NCBI GenBank assembly: GCA_965649825.1 | Contig: OZ287697.1 | Span: forward strand, 1,984,001-2,048,000 | DNA length: 64,000 nt | Origin: Penicillus capitatus | Lineage: Eukaryota; Chlorophyta | Direction of reading: 5' to 3' | Shown here: positions 36,356 through 48,676 of the stretch, piece by piece | Numbering within the stretch: the first letter of the stretch is position 1 | Layout of the letters: each line of letters begins with the position of its first letter | The notes under the pieces: model-generated | The model's database searches: none | Told to the model about the DNA's origin: nothing | The model's input: only the letters and a program-made list of their open reading frames with translations | Position numbers and translations under genes: made by a program

Positions 36356-36403
36356 CGTTCGTTCGTTCGCTGTCTGGCCGTTCGTTCGTTCGTTCGTTCG
36401 TTT
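36356..36403. repeat. CGTT microsatellite in a divergent promoter
   Basis: Two runs of (CGTT)n split by ctgtctggc lie in the 125-bp gap between the divergent starts at 36300 and 36426. Confidence 0.75.
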
Positions 36404-36425
36404 AGAGAAGCGATTTTGAATGAAG

Positions 36426-38171
36426 ATGTCGATCGCTCGCAGCTTTTCGTCGTCAACGCCACCCGTGACGAAAGGGTGGAGCCGTACAGGGAAGATCCAT
36501 GCTCGACGTCGAAAGGGTCAACGGCACGCACCACATACATTGCCAGTAAGCGGCGAAGATTCGAGTGGAGGGGGCGGCGATGTGCTCGTGTTAGTTCGTT
36601 CGGTGGTCTGACCGGTATTCGAAATGTCGCGCTTCTGAAGATCCTGAAGAGACACCCTTGATTCAACTGGACCTTGACGACGCGCTGAAGATCGGTCTGA
36701 CAGGGACCCTTGGAACATTGGCTATCTTTTTTGGTCGATTGTTGGACATCGATCCCTTTGGCAACATCCATTTGAGCGTCTTTGACTTTCTCATTGGAGC
36801 CGAATGTGCCATTCCTTTCGTCCTCATGCAGCTCATTGTGTTTCGCTACGAGCGGCCGATGCCGCCGGCGATGGAGAAGAAAGAAAACGAAAGGGATGAG
36901 ATTCAGCGCCAGCAACCATTCCTTGCAACGTCCACCTTCGACCGCCGGTTGTCGAAAAGAGTGAGATTGATGTGACAGGCGACAAAACAGTGAGATGGAT
37001 ATCGTCTATGGCGCCTTCCGGACATACAGGAGTGCTCGACAGATAGAATGGCGAATGTACTTCCGATCCTCTCCGTTGCAGAACGTAAGATTCATCTACC
37101 GACAACACAAAATCTCGTACAGACCGTCGTCTGGTCTAGTTTCTCCTTGGGCTGGTGGGCATGGTGTCAACAGAGATGCTGACGACAGCGGTGGGTTTGA
37201 CAGTAACAGGCAATTGGTTTCGAGACAGACTGTTTGAAGCGGGAGGAGATCATATATTTGCCGTGATGAACCTCGATGCCGATATCGTTGGAAAAAGGTA
37301 CGCGTCCTCCACGAAGTGAATCCCCCTCCCCACTGTTGCGCGCTTCTAGTTCTGCTCTGTGCGGTCTACTGGTGGCCGGTGTGAGCGTGATATTCATAAA
37401 AACTGCACGGCCGCTTTTGTTGGAACCCGGTAACAAAGATGTGCAGAAGGCTCTGGACCAATATGTAAGTACGTCTCGCAGCCGGTTGGTCGCCCAAGTT
37501 GTGAAGGATGCCGTCGCCCGTCAGAAACTGAAACAGGTTCTGCAAGAAGTCCTGAGACTTGTCCAACGCGTGCGTGTGCCTCATGGGTTTCAGTCTCTAA
37601 GCATGTTTCCTGACTTTAGGTTTCAGCTTCGGCAGCGTTTATTGTCACTGGCAATCTGTTGTCCGCTCTCAGCGTGCGAGCCATCAACGCATTCACAGAG
37701 AAGGTCCTGATCGATGAGGAAATAGCGAGGACAGATGGATGGATGGAGGAACTTATACAGTCGCAAACGGACAACCCCCGACGGACAATTTTGCAGACCG
37801 TTCAGAGCGGTGCCTATCGATCACTCAAATCTAAGCTTCGTCAAAAGGTCGAAGAGGGCGAAGGGAAGTCGTCCGCAACAGAAGCGACGGAACAAAGCGA
37901 ACCGAAAGGCGAGATGACGAGCGTGGAACTCGATCTGAACCTATCCAGCTTACTCATCGTCTTTCGCCGTTTGGCGTCCGATGTCGACGAAGAGCTTAAG
38001 CTCCGCGATCCAGAATCTTCGGATTTTCACGCGTTGATGGATGAGAAGTGTGAGATCGAGACACTGTTGGAACGCGGTGCGAAACTGCCAAGCGACGACA
38101 AGGACAGGCCAGCCATACGACTGAACTTTCATCGAGATGTCAAAGACCGTTACAAAGGTGGCAAGAAATGA
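36426..38171 (+). CDS. Plastid-targeted multi-pass membrane protein, function unknown
   Basis: Six exons close exactly in phase to 498 residues: 36426-36545, 36595-36947, 36991-37084, 37140-37297, 37350-37569 and 37620-38171. The N-terminus MSIARSFSSSTPPVTKGWSR, continuing basic to KCRASEDPEE, is a textbook chloroplast transit peptide. Then DDALKIGLTGTLGTLAIFFG and RLLDIDPFGNIHLSVFDFLI, SPLQNFLLGLVGMVSTEMLT, SALCGLLVAGVSVIFI and SASAAFIVTGNLLSALSV are hydrophobic. The C-terminal 170 residues are charged and helical. The first helix pair resembles the start of plant CPBP (CAAX-protease-like) membrane proteins, but the Glu-Glu/Arg catalytic motif is not visible. Confidence 0.65.
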
Positions 38172-38255
38172 AGAGAAAAAATGGTCCCGCAACAAGCCGT
38201 CCCGCTAAATCGTCTATCTCGCGTTCTTTTCCGCATCACAGATTTTGTAAAACCT

Positions 38256-39360
38256 TCAGCTTTCCTGCGAGAACAGAGATGGCACCGTGGGCTCAGTGGG
38301 AGGCAACGATCGTACTTGAGAATCGGAGTCGTTGTCGGTGCTCGTCGATTCTTCGCTCGAAGAGTCGTCGTCTTCATCCGGATCCAACAGTTTTTTGGGG
38401 GTCTCTTGAGGCGGCGGCGTTTTCTTTTTCTTCTTTTCTCCTTCGTTGTTCTCTTTGGACGTCTCCATTTGAACCTGAGTCTCATCAAAGGTATGAGACG
38501 ATGGGGTCAGGGTCGATTGCTTGAGCTTATGCTTCTTCTCAGGCAGCTCTGTATTCTTGCTGACGTCTACTTTCGGTTTGCCATTCTTCAACGATCGTTT
38601 CTTCACAGGTCTCGCTTTTTTCTCGCTCGTAATGGAGGATTCCGCCATCGGCGTTGTCTGACGAGCCCCCTCTTGGACAGCAGGAGGCGACACCGTTCTC
38701 TCGGGCGTCGGTCCTTTGTGCGCTGTCACCTCAGCCGGATTCGATTCCTTCGCCTTCTTCGCTGCTTTTCCAGAATGCACTTCCTCTTCCGTTCCCTCTT
38801 CCACATGAACCTGTCCATCCTGCGCCGTCTCGCGTTCTTCAACACCTTTCATCGTCGTCTTGCGTTTGGAACCGCCTTTCGAGCGCTTGTACGTTGCTGT
38901 TGCACGGATCTCAGATCGCTGTTCATCATTTGTCTTCTACATACACACGAACCAACTCGACCCCATATCTATCATCTCCAAGAAATGCGCCTACCGGTTG
39001 GATAGTCGCCCGTACGTAAATCGAGTCTTCAAACGACAGATCACCGAAATCTACATCGCACGTCCACCTGTCTGCGACCTCGAATCCGCACAGGAGTAGG
39101 TCATTGACCTTTGACACGAAAGAAGGGTGGGACGATCCAGTCGACAGATGGACGACTGCCGAGCAACTCAACGTGCTTCACTTCAAGTTCTGTCCCTTTC
39201 AGAAAGAGCTCCGTCACTTGTTCTGCACCCAACCGTCGCATCGGCAACGAGCGCCGTCGTGGCGGCTGCCTTGCCGTAGATCTTGTCGAATTTCTGGTCC
39301 TGCGTCAGCCTTGTGACGAATCCTTTTTTGAAGTGTTCGCAGTAGACAAAGATGCATCGC
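38256..39360 (-). CDS. Lys/Glu/Ser-rich, probably nuclear protein of unknown function
   Basis: N-terminal exons (39.4-38.9 kb) read VTELFLKGTELEVKH, then VNDLLLCGFEVADRWTCDVD, FGDLSFEDSIYVRATIQPVG and GDDRYGVELVPTYKRSKGG; introns of about 65 and 50 nt close in phase. From about 38880 down it is low complexity: basic KRKTT, many Lys/Glu/Pro/Ser, a run of five Lys before TPPPQETPKK, and an acidic end DPDEDDDSSSEESTSTDNDS. This mix is common in nucleolar and chromatin proteins. The first exon is uncertain; MSVSRCIFVYCEHFKKGF (from 39371) and the next frame do not join with a clear splice. Confidence 0.5.
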
Positions 39361-39732
39361 GAGACAGACATGGCGTCGCTGACAGATGGCGTTCGTTATT
39401 TCGAATAGGTCTGGGAAATAGATGGATGGCTCGATGTTCTGATGAGAAAGACACGACAGATGTCAAATCATAAAGAACAGAGGTGTTGCATCAGCGTTTA
39501 GAACTGTCGGTCTGTCCGTCTGTCTTGCAGTCATGAACCAGCAAAATCGAATGCTTCAAATCCTGGACGGTGTCTGTATGGCTCGAAGAAGAATGCTGCT
39601 TGCCTGTCTGCCTGTCTCATCATCATCAATGAATGAATCATATTAAACATTTCTAGCGAACATTCTTACGGACAACACAGAGAACTCCTTGCATCAGCAT
39701 GCTCATCGCCAGCATCACCGTCATGGCAGCCG

Positions 39733-42464
39733 TCATTCCGGGAAAGGGATGTCTGCGGTGCTGTCCAGCAACTTCGTCAGTGTTTTTCGCAATTGGGGAG
39801 CCATTTTGGCAGCCAGTGCCAAGAATTGCTCCAGCCCATGGTGCGTAATCATCACTGAGCTCTTTTCCAAGGTAAACATCACACACCGTTGCCCAAGCTG
39901 TGGGGCATTAAAGGATTCGGAGAGCTCGTAGATATCGAAGATATTCTCCGTTGAGATGGAATCAGAAATGGCTTCTTCACAGAGACCTTTGAGCCCTTCC
40001 AGCAGATACTGATCTGACGCTCTCAGCAGATCTTGAGCCAACTCCACTGGCACTTCGACTTGACCCGTATAGGTATAACGCATCATCAATTCAAATACAT
40101 CGTAGCGTATGTTAGGGATTTCAATCGAATGCGCATTCTTTTCCTTGTATCCTCCAGCAAACATAGCTCTGAAGGCATTGGAAGAAGCTAACAGCGCTAT
40201 TCTATGTGCATGAAATGTCTTATCCTCCACAATAAACACGACATCTGCCAGCGTCGGACTGTTGACGTACTCTTCGCCGAGGTAAACAGATTTGACAGGC
40301 TGTTCTGGAGCGGATTCGATAGGAGCAGTAGATTTAATCTACAGAAAGACAGACATCCAATGATGATATCTCTTAGATGCATGTATGCACGGCATGGATG
40401 GAGGGGGAGGGAGGCTCACGTTCGTAGCAAGTTCAAAAAGTGCTGTCGTTGCTTCTACAGCTTCGTCTAAGGAACCGTTGGAGGACGTCAATTTCTCCAG
40501 CAGAACATCCAGCCCTCTGTGATCTGAGAAGATAGTTTTCAAGTCCTTCGCAGGCGCCAGTCGTGCAAATGCTGTGGCGATGCGTTGTTGCACAGTTTTA
40601 TTCTGCGATCTTAGTTGATACAGCAGCTGTCCCAGTACGCGACCCTGAAGCTTCTCTTCAAGACGTTTAACAGTCTTCTGTACACAGTCTTTAGACGCTT
40701 GCACGATCAGTTCGGCTTTGATCAGTCGATGATAGCCGCCTTCCTTAATGATCGAGCATACATTATCTTCATTATCTGCCAATCCGTACAGTGCAAAGGC
40801 AGCATTGTGTTGAAGATTCGAGTTTCTGGATTCGAGGAGGTCAAGAAGAGGAGATAAACCCCCCAAATGTAAAATGCCTGCTTGATTGTCAGAGTCTTGA
40901 GCCAATCGGCCCAATGCAAAAGCTGCCATCTCTCTCAGTTGAGTATCTAGACAGGACAGACAGAGATGTCATCGACCGCTTGACTCACAGGAATCTTTTC
41001 AACGATTCCCCGAGACGATTTGCCGATTTTTGCTTTCTCCTCTGGCCTCATGTACCCGAATGCCGGAAAAGAGAAACATCCAAGACATGTATGTGAGGAA
41101 GACGGACGTATCGAGATCAAAAGTGTGACATCACTCACCTGGATTGCTTAACATGTTAATCAAAGGAGGGACAGCGCCTCTTTGTACAATCTTGGCTTTG
41201 TAATCTGGATCCACAGTCGCAAACTGCCCCAACAGCAATGCCGCCTCGCGTTGGCTCTCGCCACATGGAGATTGCAGCAAACTAATCACAGGTTGCAATG
41301 CTCCAGCTTCCAGTACCTAAGCCACACGAGAGATCACATCTGGCGGCTGGATCCATCCAACAATGCATGTACTTGTTTCTTAATGTTGTTCGACGAATGC
41401 ACAAGATTACCGATGACCCCCACTGCTTCGTAGTGCACAGCTAGAGACACAAGACATCTGTTTGCAGGTAAAGGCATTCCCTGTCATCTCTCACCCGACT
41501 CTTCAGCAGTGAGCATCCTAATGAGCAATGCCAGAGCTCCTTGTTGCACAATTTGCTGTTTGTTTTCTTCATTTTTGAAGGCAAGTGTGCGCAGAGCTCC
41601 GGCTGCTGCTCTTTGGACTTTGGCGTCCCACGATTCCAGCAATGCCACCAGAGGAGGAATTCCTCCCTTAATTCTGACCAGATTCTTGACATAGACATTC
41701 TCGTGGGCCAGATTCGTCATCGCATCAGCAGCCCTCCGAGCCACGCCACTACTTTTCATCGGCGATTTGGCATTCGGAATCTTGGGATGTGTCTGAATCA
41801 GACTGACGAAGCAATCCAGCGCACCTGAATCCGCAATGCTTTGTTGATATTCTGCTTTCACAGCCATCAGCCCCAAAATAAAACACGTATCCTTCGCCGC
41901 TTCATCCTCGCTGACACACGCACCAACCACCTCGCATCGACCGCTCTCGGAGTAACAGAAACAAACCTCCATCCATTCCACGTCTCTCCGGGTCGCGACA
42001 GGGTCTGTGGGTCCAATTCTAGAAAAGGAACAAGAGTGCCTATACCGCCTTCATTCACAACTGTTTCCACATTTGCTTCTAGAAAACGAAAGCGACAGAT
42101 GAAAAAACGCCTCTTCTTTCGCTTCGTGCATACCAGACTTGCAGAGATCTGCCAAACTGTGCAGCAGTTTCTTTAGATGTGGCCCCTCAACGACACGCGT
42201 CTGCTTCTCCTCTTTGAACTTTTGCAGCAAATTGAGACATTGTACGACTTCCATTGTCATTGTCGCGGCGCGTTCAGCTGGGTTTAGGTTCAACTCAAGC
42301 AATTTCCTCTTGGAACCTTTGCGTTCGTTCTTCGACCCCTTCGTTGACGAGGGGTGGTTCATAGCACAGTCCAAATTCGCGCCGTCAACCTTCGAAACGC
42401 AACACGTAGTCTCGTCAGGTCGAAGTTTGCACGACGTTTGGTTTACCTCGACTGTAGCAGTCAA
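39733..42464 (-). CDS. ARM-repeat plus BTB/POZ protein (ARIA/ABAP1-like)
   Basis: Homologue of plant ARIA, an ABF2-binding protein in ABA signalling, and ABAP1, a replication regulator; BTB proteins often serve as CUL3 adaptors. Start at 42464; basic NLS-like KGSKRKLLELNLNP. ARM repeats follow: GALDCFVSLIQTHPKIPNAK, GGIPPLVALLESWDAKVQRA, LEAGALQPVISLLQSPCGES, REAALLLGQFATVDPDYKAK, MAAFALGRLAQDSDNQAGIL, NAAFALYGLADNEDNVCSII, VQKTVKRLEEKLQGRVLGQL. The C-terminal BTB has DKTFHAHRIALLASSNAFRA, MFAGGYKEKN, YTYTGQVEV. At least seven exons; the join near 41.99 kb is unresolved. The ARM-then-BTB order is the plant arrangement. Confidence 0.88.
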
Positions 42465-43720
42465 GTATGCGTGGAAACGGATAAGGAGGTATAGTCAATA
42501 GCCGCTCTTGTCAGCGCTAATGAAGTCGATGATGAGCCGAGTACGATTCTTGAATGGTGTGAATAAGGAAAGACAAAACACGCGGCACGAGAAAGAATCG
42601 CGTTGACGCAAACGACTTCTGCTGAAGAGTTAAAATGAAAAGATGTCACATCTCGCAGTAAAGGATGCTTGCTTGGTACATGTCGTACTCGATGAGAGTG
42701 CCCTGCGAATCAGAAAAGGCGCCAGATCGCAGGACACGTCGAGATGACAGAAATAGAAACGAAAGTTCGTCAACAGGTGGACAGGTACTTCTCTTTTGAG
42801 AAACGGCAGCAGTGCCATATCAGATCGGCGGCGCAAGGAATTGCAGCGTTACGCTGACGGGACAGGTCAAAAAGAACCTGTTTACTTCAGGATGCCGCTG
42901 CCGTGGCTGGCGTAACTCCGACACGACTGCGCTGTGTGCCTGTTTCGACGCATTCACCGGTGTCTAGTTCTTTGCAGCGCTGTGCGATCGCCCGGGGAGA
43001 AAATATAGACTTGTGGACGGTCCATTCCATTCGCTGACGTCTTTTCGTGACGCCCGACGTCATTCTGATTGTATAGGGCCTGAATACCAAGCCCTTCGTT
43101 CGGACCCCGTTGTAATTCCCTTGCTGTTTGCGCTCTTTTCGTGCGTACCGAGAAAGCAAAGCAGTTGATGCTGCCGTGAAAGATTCACGTTGTTAGGCAC
43201 CAGGGTTTTAGACAGCAAAGGTAAGATTTAAAGAATGAAGCAACACGTGGTGCTTATACAGACTAGTCGTCGTAGTATGCAGTGCTGAACGGACTTCGTG
43301 ATGAGCCTTTCAGACGGCGACTCAAAATGAAAAAGAGGCAAAGGCGAATGCAGGTTCATTCCATATGTGAACGAACGGGGAACATGAAAAGTAATGTTTC
43401 AAAAGATATCCAGTATTTAAAAGCCTTGGTTTTTTTTTCATCTCGTGTAAACATGGAAAACATCATCCTTGCTTACAGATGTCTGTGTCATCAGTCAGCT
43501 CGCTTTACATTTCCGCGACAGGTCACATACTCGTCCACCAATAAGCGTTTAGAAACACAGGAAGGAGGGAGGATGCATTTTCTTTATTGTGATCATCAAG
43601 GCATCTGTTGGTACTGGTGGAGAATCATCAACTTTGATTAGCAGTCAGCAGATATGAAATAAATGTACACATATGCCGTGTGTGACTTCTTGGCGCTGAA
43701 ACAAAAAGTGAGAAGGTTTT
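42465..43720. other. No gene recognised
   Basis: Small open frames at 42630-42836, 42887-43159 (minus) and 43282-43641 (plus) have no family signal. A Lys/Arg-rich plus-strand frame (KMKKRQRRMQVHS) could be part of an unrecognised small gene. Confidence 0.35.
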
Positions 43721-45290
43721 TTACTCCTGAGTCGTCATGTGTTCTTTTTCGATATCGTCTGGATCACCATTCACAGACAAAGCGTAAGCGGCACTCGCAG
43801 TAGGACGGTGTTTTTCTGGTATGCCATGGATCGACGCATTCAAACCATGCATCTCTTCAACTTCGCCCACTCGGAGTTTACCATAATAGTCCAGCACACC
43901 AAAAAGAGCGAAATTAATGCTACATGTCCAAAAAGCGATGACAAGTGTGCCTAGTATCTGAATGCTAAGTTGGCGACCATCGCCGCCATAGAATAGTCCA
44001 TAATCGGTATGCCCTTCAAAAATGTATAATTGGTTCAGTGAATGTCTGCGTCTGAATGGACGTTTACCTGCTCTGAAGCCAGTGTACGCTCTCGCGACGT
44101 TCGTTTCTGTTGCGAAAAGGCCAACCGCGATCGTTCCGATAAGACCTGGTGCAAAATGCACCGCCGATGCTTCTAGCGGGTCGTCGACCCGCATTCGGAG
44201 AAGGAAGATGGCAAATGCGTAGTAGAGACCACCGCTGGCAATGCCGATTATGACAGCGGCGAAAGGTTCAACGACGGCACAGCCAGCCGTAATGCCAACA
44301 AGACCGGCAAGGAGACCATTTAGACCTGGAGCAATCTGTATGCGATGCCCTTGAATAAAATGAACAAAGAGCACAGTCATGGACCCAGCTGCAGCGCTCA
44401 GTGTTGTATTCACAGCCGCCAGCGAGGCAGTGACCATGCAGTCCTTCACGCAGACCCCGGAGGATGAGTTGAAGGCATACCAACCAAACCATAAAATGAA
44501 GGAACCAAGCATAATCAGAGACTGGTCATTAGATCGAACTTCGGTCGGATTTCCATTGGCTTCGAAGCGTCCAATTCGAGGTCCAAGAAACCAGGCAGCA
44601 AAGAAAGCCGCACCTCCTCCCGTGACGTGTACAACGCTTGAACCGGCAAAGTCGAGTAGGCCAAGGGATCCTTCGAATGTTCGATTTTCTTTTCCAGCAG
44701 AGAGCCATCCGTCGTCTGACCACACCCAGTGGACAACAACGGGATAAACGAAGCCCGTGATGACTACTGTGTAGATGACGTAGGCCTGGTATCGACATCT
44801 TTCTGCAGCAGCGCCAGACACAATCGTGGCGGATGTTGCTGCAAAAGCCCATTGGAAAATCCAATGCGAGTAGAACTTGGGATTGTCTGACGTCTCGACG
44901 CCGGCCATGAAGAAATTCGAGCCGCCGATGAAGCTGCGAATGCTTTTATTGCCTTCACCGAATGCAATGGGATAACCAAACGCCCACCATATCAGCGCGG
45001 CGACACACGAATCTAAGAGATTCTGCCAGATGCATCCACAGTCGTCGACGACGCTATGTCTGTACTTAAGGTACCTTGAGAAGGATGTTCACAGTGTTCT
45101 GTTTTCGGACGGTTCCAGCTTCTAACATGGAGAATCCGCATTGCATAAAGAAGACGAGGTATGCACCGATGAGCGTCCATAGAATATCCAAATCAACCAA
45201 AAACGAGGACGCATCGCCGTCGTCGCTGCTGTTAACGAGGTGTTTTTCGGGCATAGGGTTAGGAATACTAGTCAAATGCGCAGAAGACAA
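43721..45290 (-). CDS. Ammonium transporter, AMT family, copy 2
   Basis: Exons 45290-45075, 45022-44068 and 44013-43721 close in phase to 487 residues. Same framework as copy 1: [37 protein letters not shown], pore histidines in [16 protein letters not shown] and LEASAVHFAPGLIGT, and [20 protein letters not shown]. It has a 39-residue N-terminal extension (MSSAHLTSIPNPMPEKHLVN...) and a C-terminal tail ending EKEHMTTQE after EEMHGLNASIHG. Codon-level divergence from copy 1 is clear, so the copies are not recent. It sits beside the AT-rich fossil island. Confidence 0.95.
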
Positions 45291-46593
45291 AGAAGACTGG
45301 TTCGGGGCTTAACCTCCGAGTCTTCTCGGGATTACTAGGCACCTTCGGCGCATGCCGACCAGTCGTAAGGGACGCGTCAACCAACATTCTAACTGTCGAC
45401 ATCGCGGCCCCGTCGACTGTGCAGCATTCGATGCGTATAATGTCCGCGGTTTTCGACGCAGCGGACGGACGTCGCCAGCTGGATATGGAGGGAAAATAAT
45501 GATCAAATCCAAAACAAACCTGTAAGGCACGAACAGCGCTTGGCGAACGAGAAGAAAATGCGTTTTCTGCACACCGAGGATCACCTCGAATTTTGTGCGT
45601 TTTTGCGAACATAGGTCGTTTTCATTGCGGTTAACAAAACTAGATGAAAGAGAAATGCCATGAGAAAGCACCAGTCTTGTCCTTGTTGCTAAGAGATAGA
45701 TACAGTCACCTGTATCGTATTCAAGAATGAAGACATAAGTGAGGAATGGTGGCGATACTGAGCCAAGCGAACAAATGTAGCAGCCTCTTACAATACATGA
45801 GCATGTTTGTACTATTTCAACGTGAAAGGTTAAAAATATGACAATAACGTTGAACTAAAGTAAAGTCGAGGACGGATGGACGATTCAGGCGAGTCTAATG
45901 GGGCATGAGATCGTCTGTTGTCCGTCTCGAAGTATGACAGCTGCACCGGAACGCTAATACGCGCTTTGAACTAAAACAGTGGGTTATGCTCGACTGAATC
46001 GAGCAAACTAATCGGACGTCGCTAGCGACACTGCATGTTGGAAATTGTGTATCAATTCAAAACATCGGGCTTGTATACTAATGTTTTCTTCACCTAACAA
46101 CTGTAAACTTTATGCTGTGTTTAGTAATGATAACACTGAAAGTTGATGCGAAAGTCGACAATACCGTCGTCCTGGCGAATTGAATTCCAGAATAGACTAA
46201 TGACAAACGGGACAGCTTCGTTTAAAGACCAACCAGCCTTTAAACACGTAGTGTAAACTTAATGTCCGTAAGCTAGGGTACATACATCCAACACGCTTCA
46301 TGTGATGAAGCTTTTCGTCGATGTGACGAGAAATATATATTGCCGATGGTTACTTAAAAAAGAAAACATTGAAGAATTCAGAAATATATGCACCTTATGT
46401 CCTTTAATTTCGATCGACAGGCTTAAGTTACGGTCTACAGTTTTTCTGAGAACAGCATCGTTATTAAGTGCAGAGGATCTCTCCACGCTGGCACTTTGGA
46501 GGGTTTCTCCACAAAACTCTCTCTCCAACATCTGTCTCGTTGTCAACTAGTAATCTAAACCAAAATTGCCGTTAAAAATCGATGCTGGAAAAC

Positions 46594-46672
46594 GTACCTT
46601 TCTAGGCGGCGTCTCGGCGCAAAAATGGTGATCGCAAAGGATAGAATGATCATGAAAGAGACTATTAAAATT
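46594..46672. repeat. Dispersed repeat, related to 2474-2552
   Basis: Shares gtacc, then GGCGGCGTCTCGG, and after a variable part ATGATCATG followed by AGACTA..AAAA with 2474-2552, in the same orientation and nearly without gaps; about 70% identity by eye. Too diverged to be a recent copy. Confidence 0.55.
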
Positions 46673-47283
46673 CCAGCAGTCGTCTCTCTCCCAAAGTTGA
46701 AGCTCTGTATTACGTATGACGACCATCGTCATCATCATCGAGTGGAGTCGGACATCGATACCGCGATAACGAACAACGGACGGAGTATAAACGGTACGAA
46801 CCAACGGAAAACGACTTGTGGCCGGCGTAAACATGCGATATAGCAAGTCGTCATCACCATTACCGTTAGTCATCTAACCACCGTTAAGTGGTCTTCATAT
46901 TTCTCTAATCTTTCTTTGTGTATTTGTTCTTCGAATGCACGGAATTGTTCCTTTTACCATTCGCAACTCCGCTGTAATGAACTCAGGTACTCCAATAATT
47001 CATCAAAATATCTCTTTTGCATTGCTACATAGTCCCAAGAAGGGTAAAATCGTAACCAGGCCGTGGTTTTGCCAAAAAATTCCTTCTACTTGAACGGGAA
47101 AGCCATCTCCACTTTGCGCAAAAGGTTTGCATGATGTTCTTCGGTTTTGTGATAGACTTCGTCATAAAATAGTTCAACAATATGAAATTGATAGTTATCG
47201 TTGCAAAAGTAACGAGGTCGTCTTCTTTTATGGTTTTGTTGTGACATTGGCACCATCTCTTGAAAGTTCTTTTGTGACACGTT

Positions 47284-47399
47284 GCACTATTAAAACGGAA
47301 ACAAACTTAAACTAAGAAGTTGTAATAATGGTAATGTCCTTAATGTTTCCATGTTCTTAAGGACCGCAGTCATATCATCTTGCAAAATAACACGACATG
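47284..47399. repeat. Direct repeat copy A (pairs with 48558-48676)
   Basis: Aligns with 48558-48676 from GCACT.TTAAAACGGAAACA to AAAATAACAC, including the identical block ATGTTCTTAAGGACCGCAGT; over 75% identity by eye. Neither copy keeps a matching long frame. Confidence 0.7.
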
Positions 47400-47481
47400 G
47401 GTCTTACCTAACTTCCTTGCCAAACTCCGAACCTTCATTGTAAATCTTAATCAAAAACTCAGTCGTTGTTTGACTCGGTTG

Positions 47482-48387
47482 CTAATGCTGAACTGTCTGG
47501 CGATAGCGGTAATAAAAGTATCCTAACATTCCCATCACGAATAACAAACTGCGTAAGTGTCGTGTCAGTGATCCATTTACACCATTCGGCTTCTGCTGAA
47601 GTTCATCGGCATTTAATGTATTAGTCTCGCCTTTAAGTTTACCAAGAGTGGATAAACTGGTCACATCCAGAGAGCACAAGATGTTCTGTCTTCATAGCTT
47701 CGCCTTCAAGGATCGTCAGTGGACATTCTCTCGCTCGGTGACCTTTTTCTCTGCACTAATAACATCGACGCTACGTATGTTTGCGATTAGTCTCATCAAC
47801 AGACTTTTCTGATTGCTTCTTTCTTCTTCTTCGACGAACTCGTTTAATGTCATAAAGAAATCGTTTTAATTGCGTCCAAATCTGTTTGTTCTATCGTTAT
47901 ATGTCTACGGACTTCTTCGCTCTGGCATTGTCTATCTAAAGTATCTTTAACTTCATCAATGCAACTTCACACTGCAGTGACTGTAAACTAGTTGCGATCT
48001 CCGGGGTGCGAACAGACTTCTTCCGTGTTTTTTTATACGCAGCATTAACAGATCCCAACTCCTCAGTCATGGCTGCAATTTGAAGTGACAGATGTCAATT
48101 GTCTCGTATCTTGTTCTGTGTCTCCACATCGCTGTTCTTCACTGATCCTCGTGCTGCTTCAACGTCTTCTGTAAGCTTATCAATTGTTCTTTTCATATCG
48201 TTTATGGTGTCTTGGATTTCACCAAAGCAGACACAGGAGGCAAAGCAAACTGGATATCACAATTATCAATGTACTGTAGAATACAGCCGTAAAACTGAGA
48301 GCCAACAACTTCGACTTCATATCTCAAAACTGGTACACGTGCTTTACCACCGAATACGTTCGGGTTCCACTCTTTGTATATGACCAT
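47482..48387 (-). pseudogene. Decayed coding sequence: coiled-coil protein with C-terminal membrane helix
   Basis: Reading the minus strand from 48387, frames shift and stop but the pieces form one plausible protein: MVIYKEWNPNVFGGKARVPV, FYGCILQYIDNCDIQFALPP, then (new frame) DTINDMKRTIDKLTEDVEAA, MTEELGSVNAAYKKTRKKSV, RTPEIATSLQSLQCEV, DEVKDTLDRQCQSEEVRRHI, and finally NGSLTRHLRSLLFVMGMLGY with FYYRYRQ. That is a globular N-part, heptad-like coiled coil and a tail anchor. No family recognised; it may derive from a mobile or viral element or a dead host gene. I report only the pieces seen. Confidence 0.4.
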
Positions 48388-48557
48388 TATATCTTCTTCT
48401 TTCGAATCCTATGTTCATATTTTGTTGAGTATACTATGATCTTTAAAAGTCCTTCAATTGGCGGGCCCAAAACAAGTCTCGTCGAAGCACAAAGCGTCAA
48501 ATCGCACGTACAAAGCGGAGAGAAATTGTAACGAAGTGCTTAACGCTCCGAAACCAT

Positions 48558-48676
48558 GCACTGTTAAAACGGAAACAGACTTAAACAAAGAACTTCGCAA
48601 TAATGGCAATGTCGCTAATGTTTCTATGTTCTTAAGGACCGCAGTCGCGTCATCTGTCAAAATAACACACAACATG
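48558..48676. repeat. Direct repeat copy B (pairs with 47284-47399)
   Basis: Second copy, 1.27 kb from the first in the same orientation. It lies inside a 141-codon plus-strand frame (48458-48883) that I do not recognise and consider fortuitous. Confidence 0.7.

Noticed and set aside
36301-36915. Upstream extension of the FLOE-like reading frame (745-codon ORF)
   Set aside because: The extra part is antisense to exons of the plastid membrane protein gene, which has a closed exon model, and lacks similarity.
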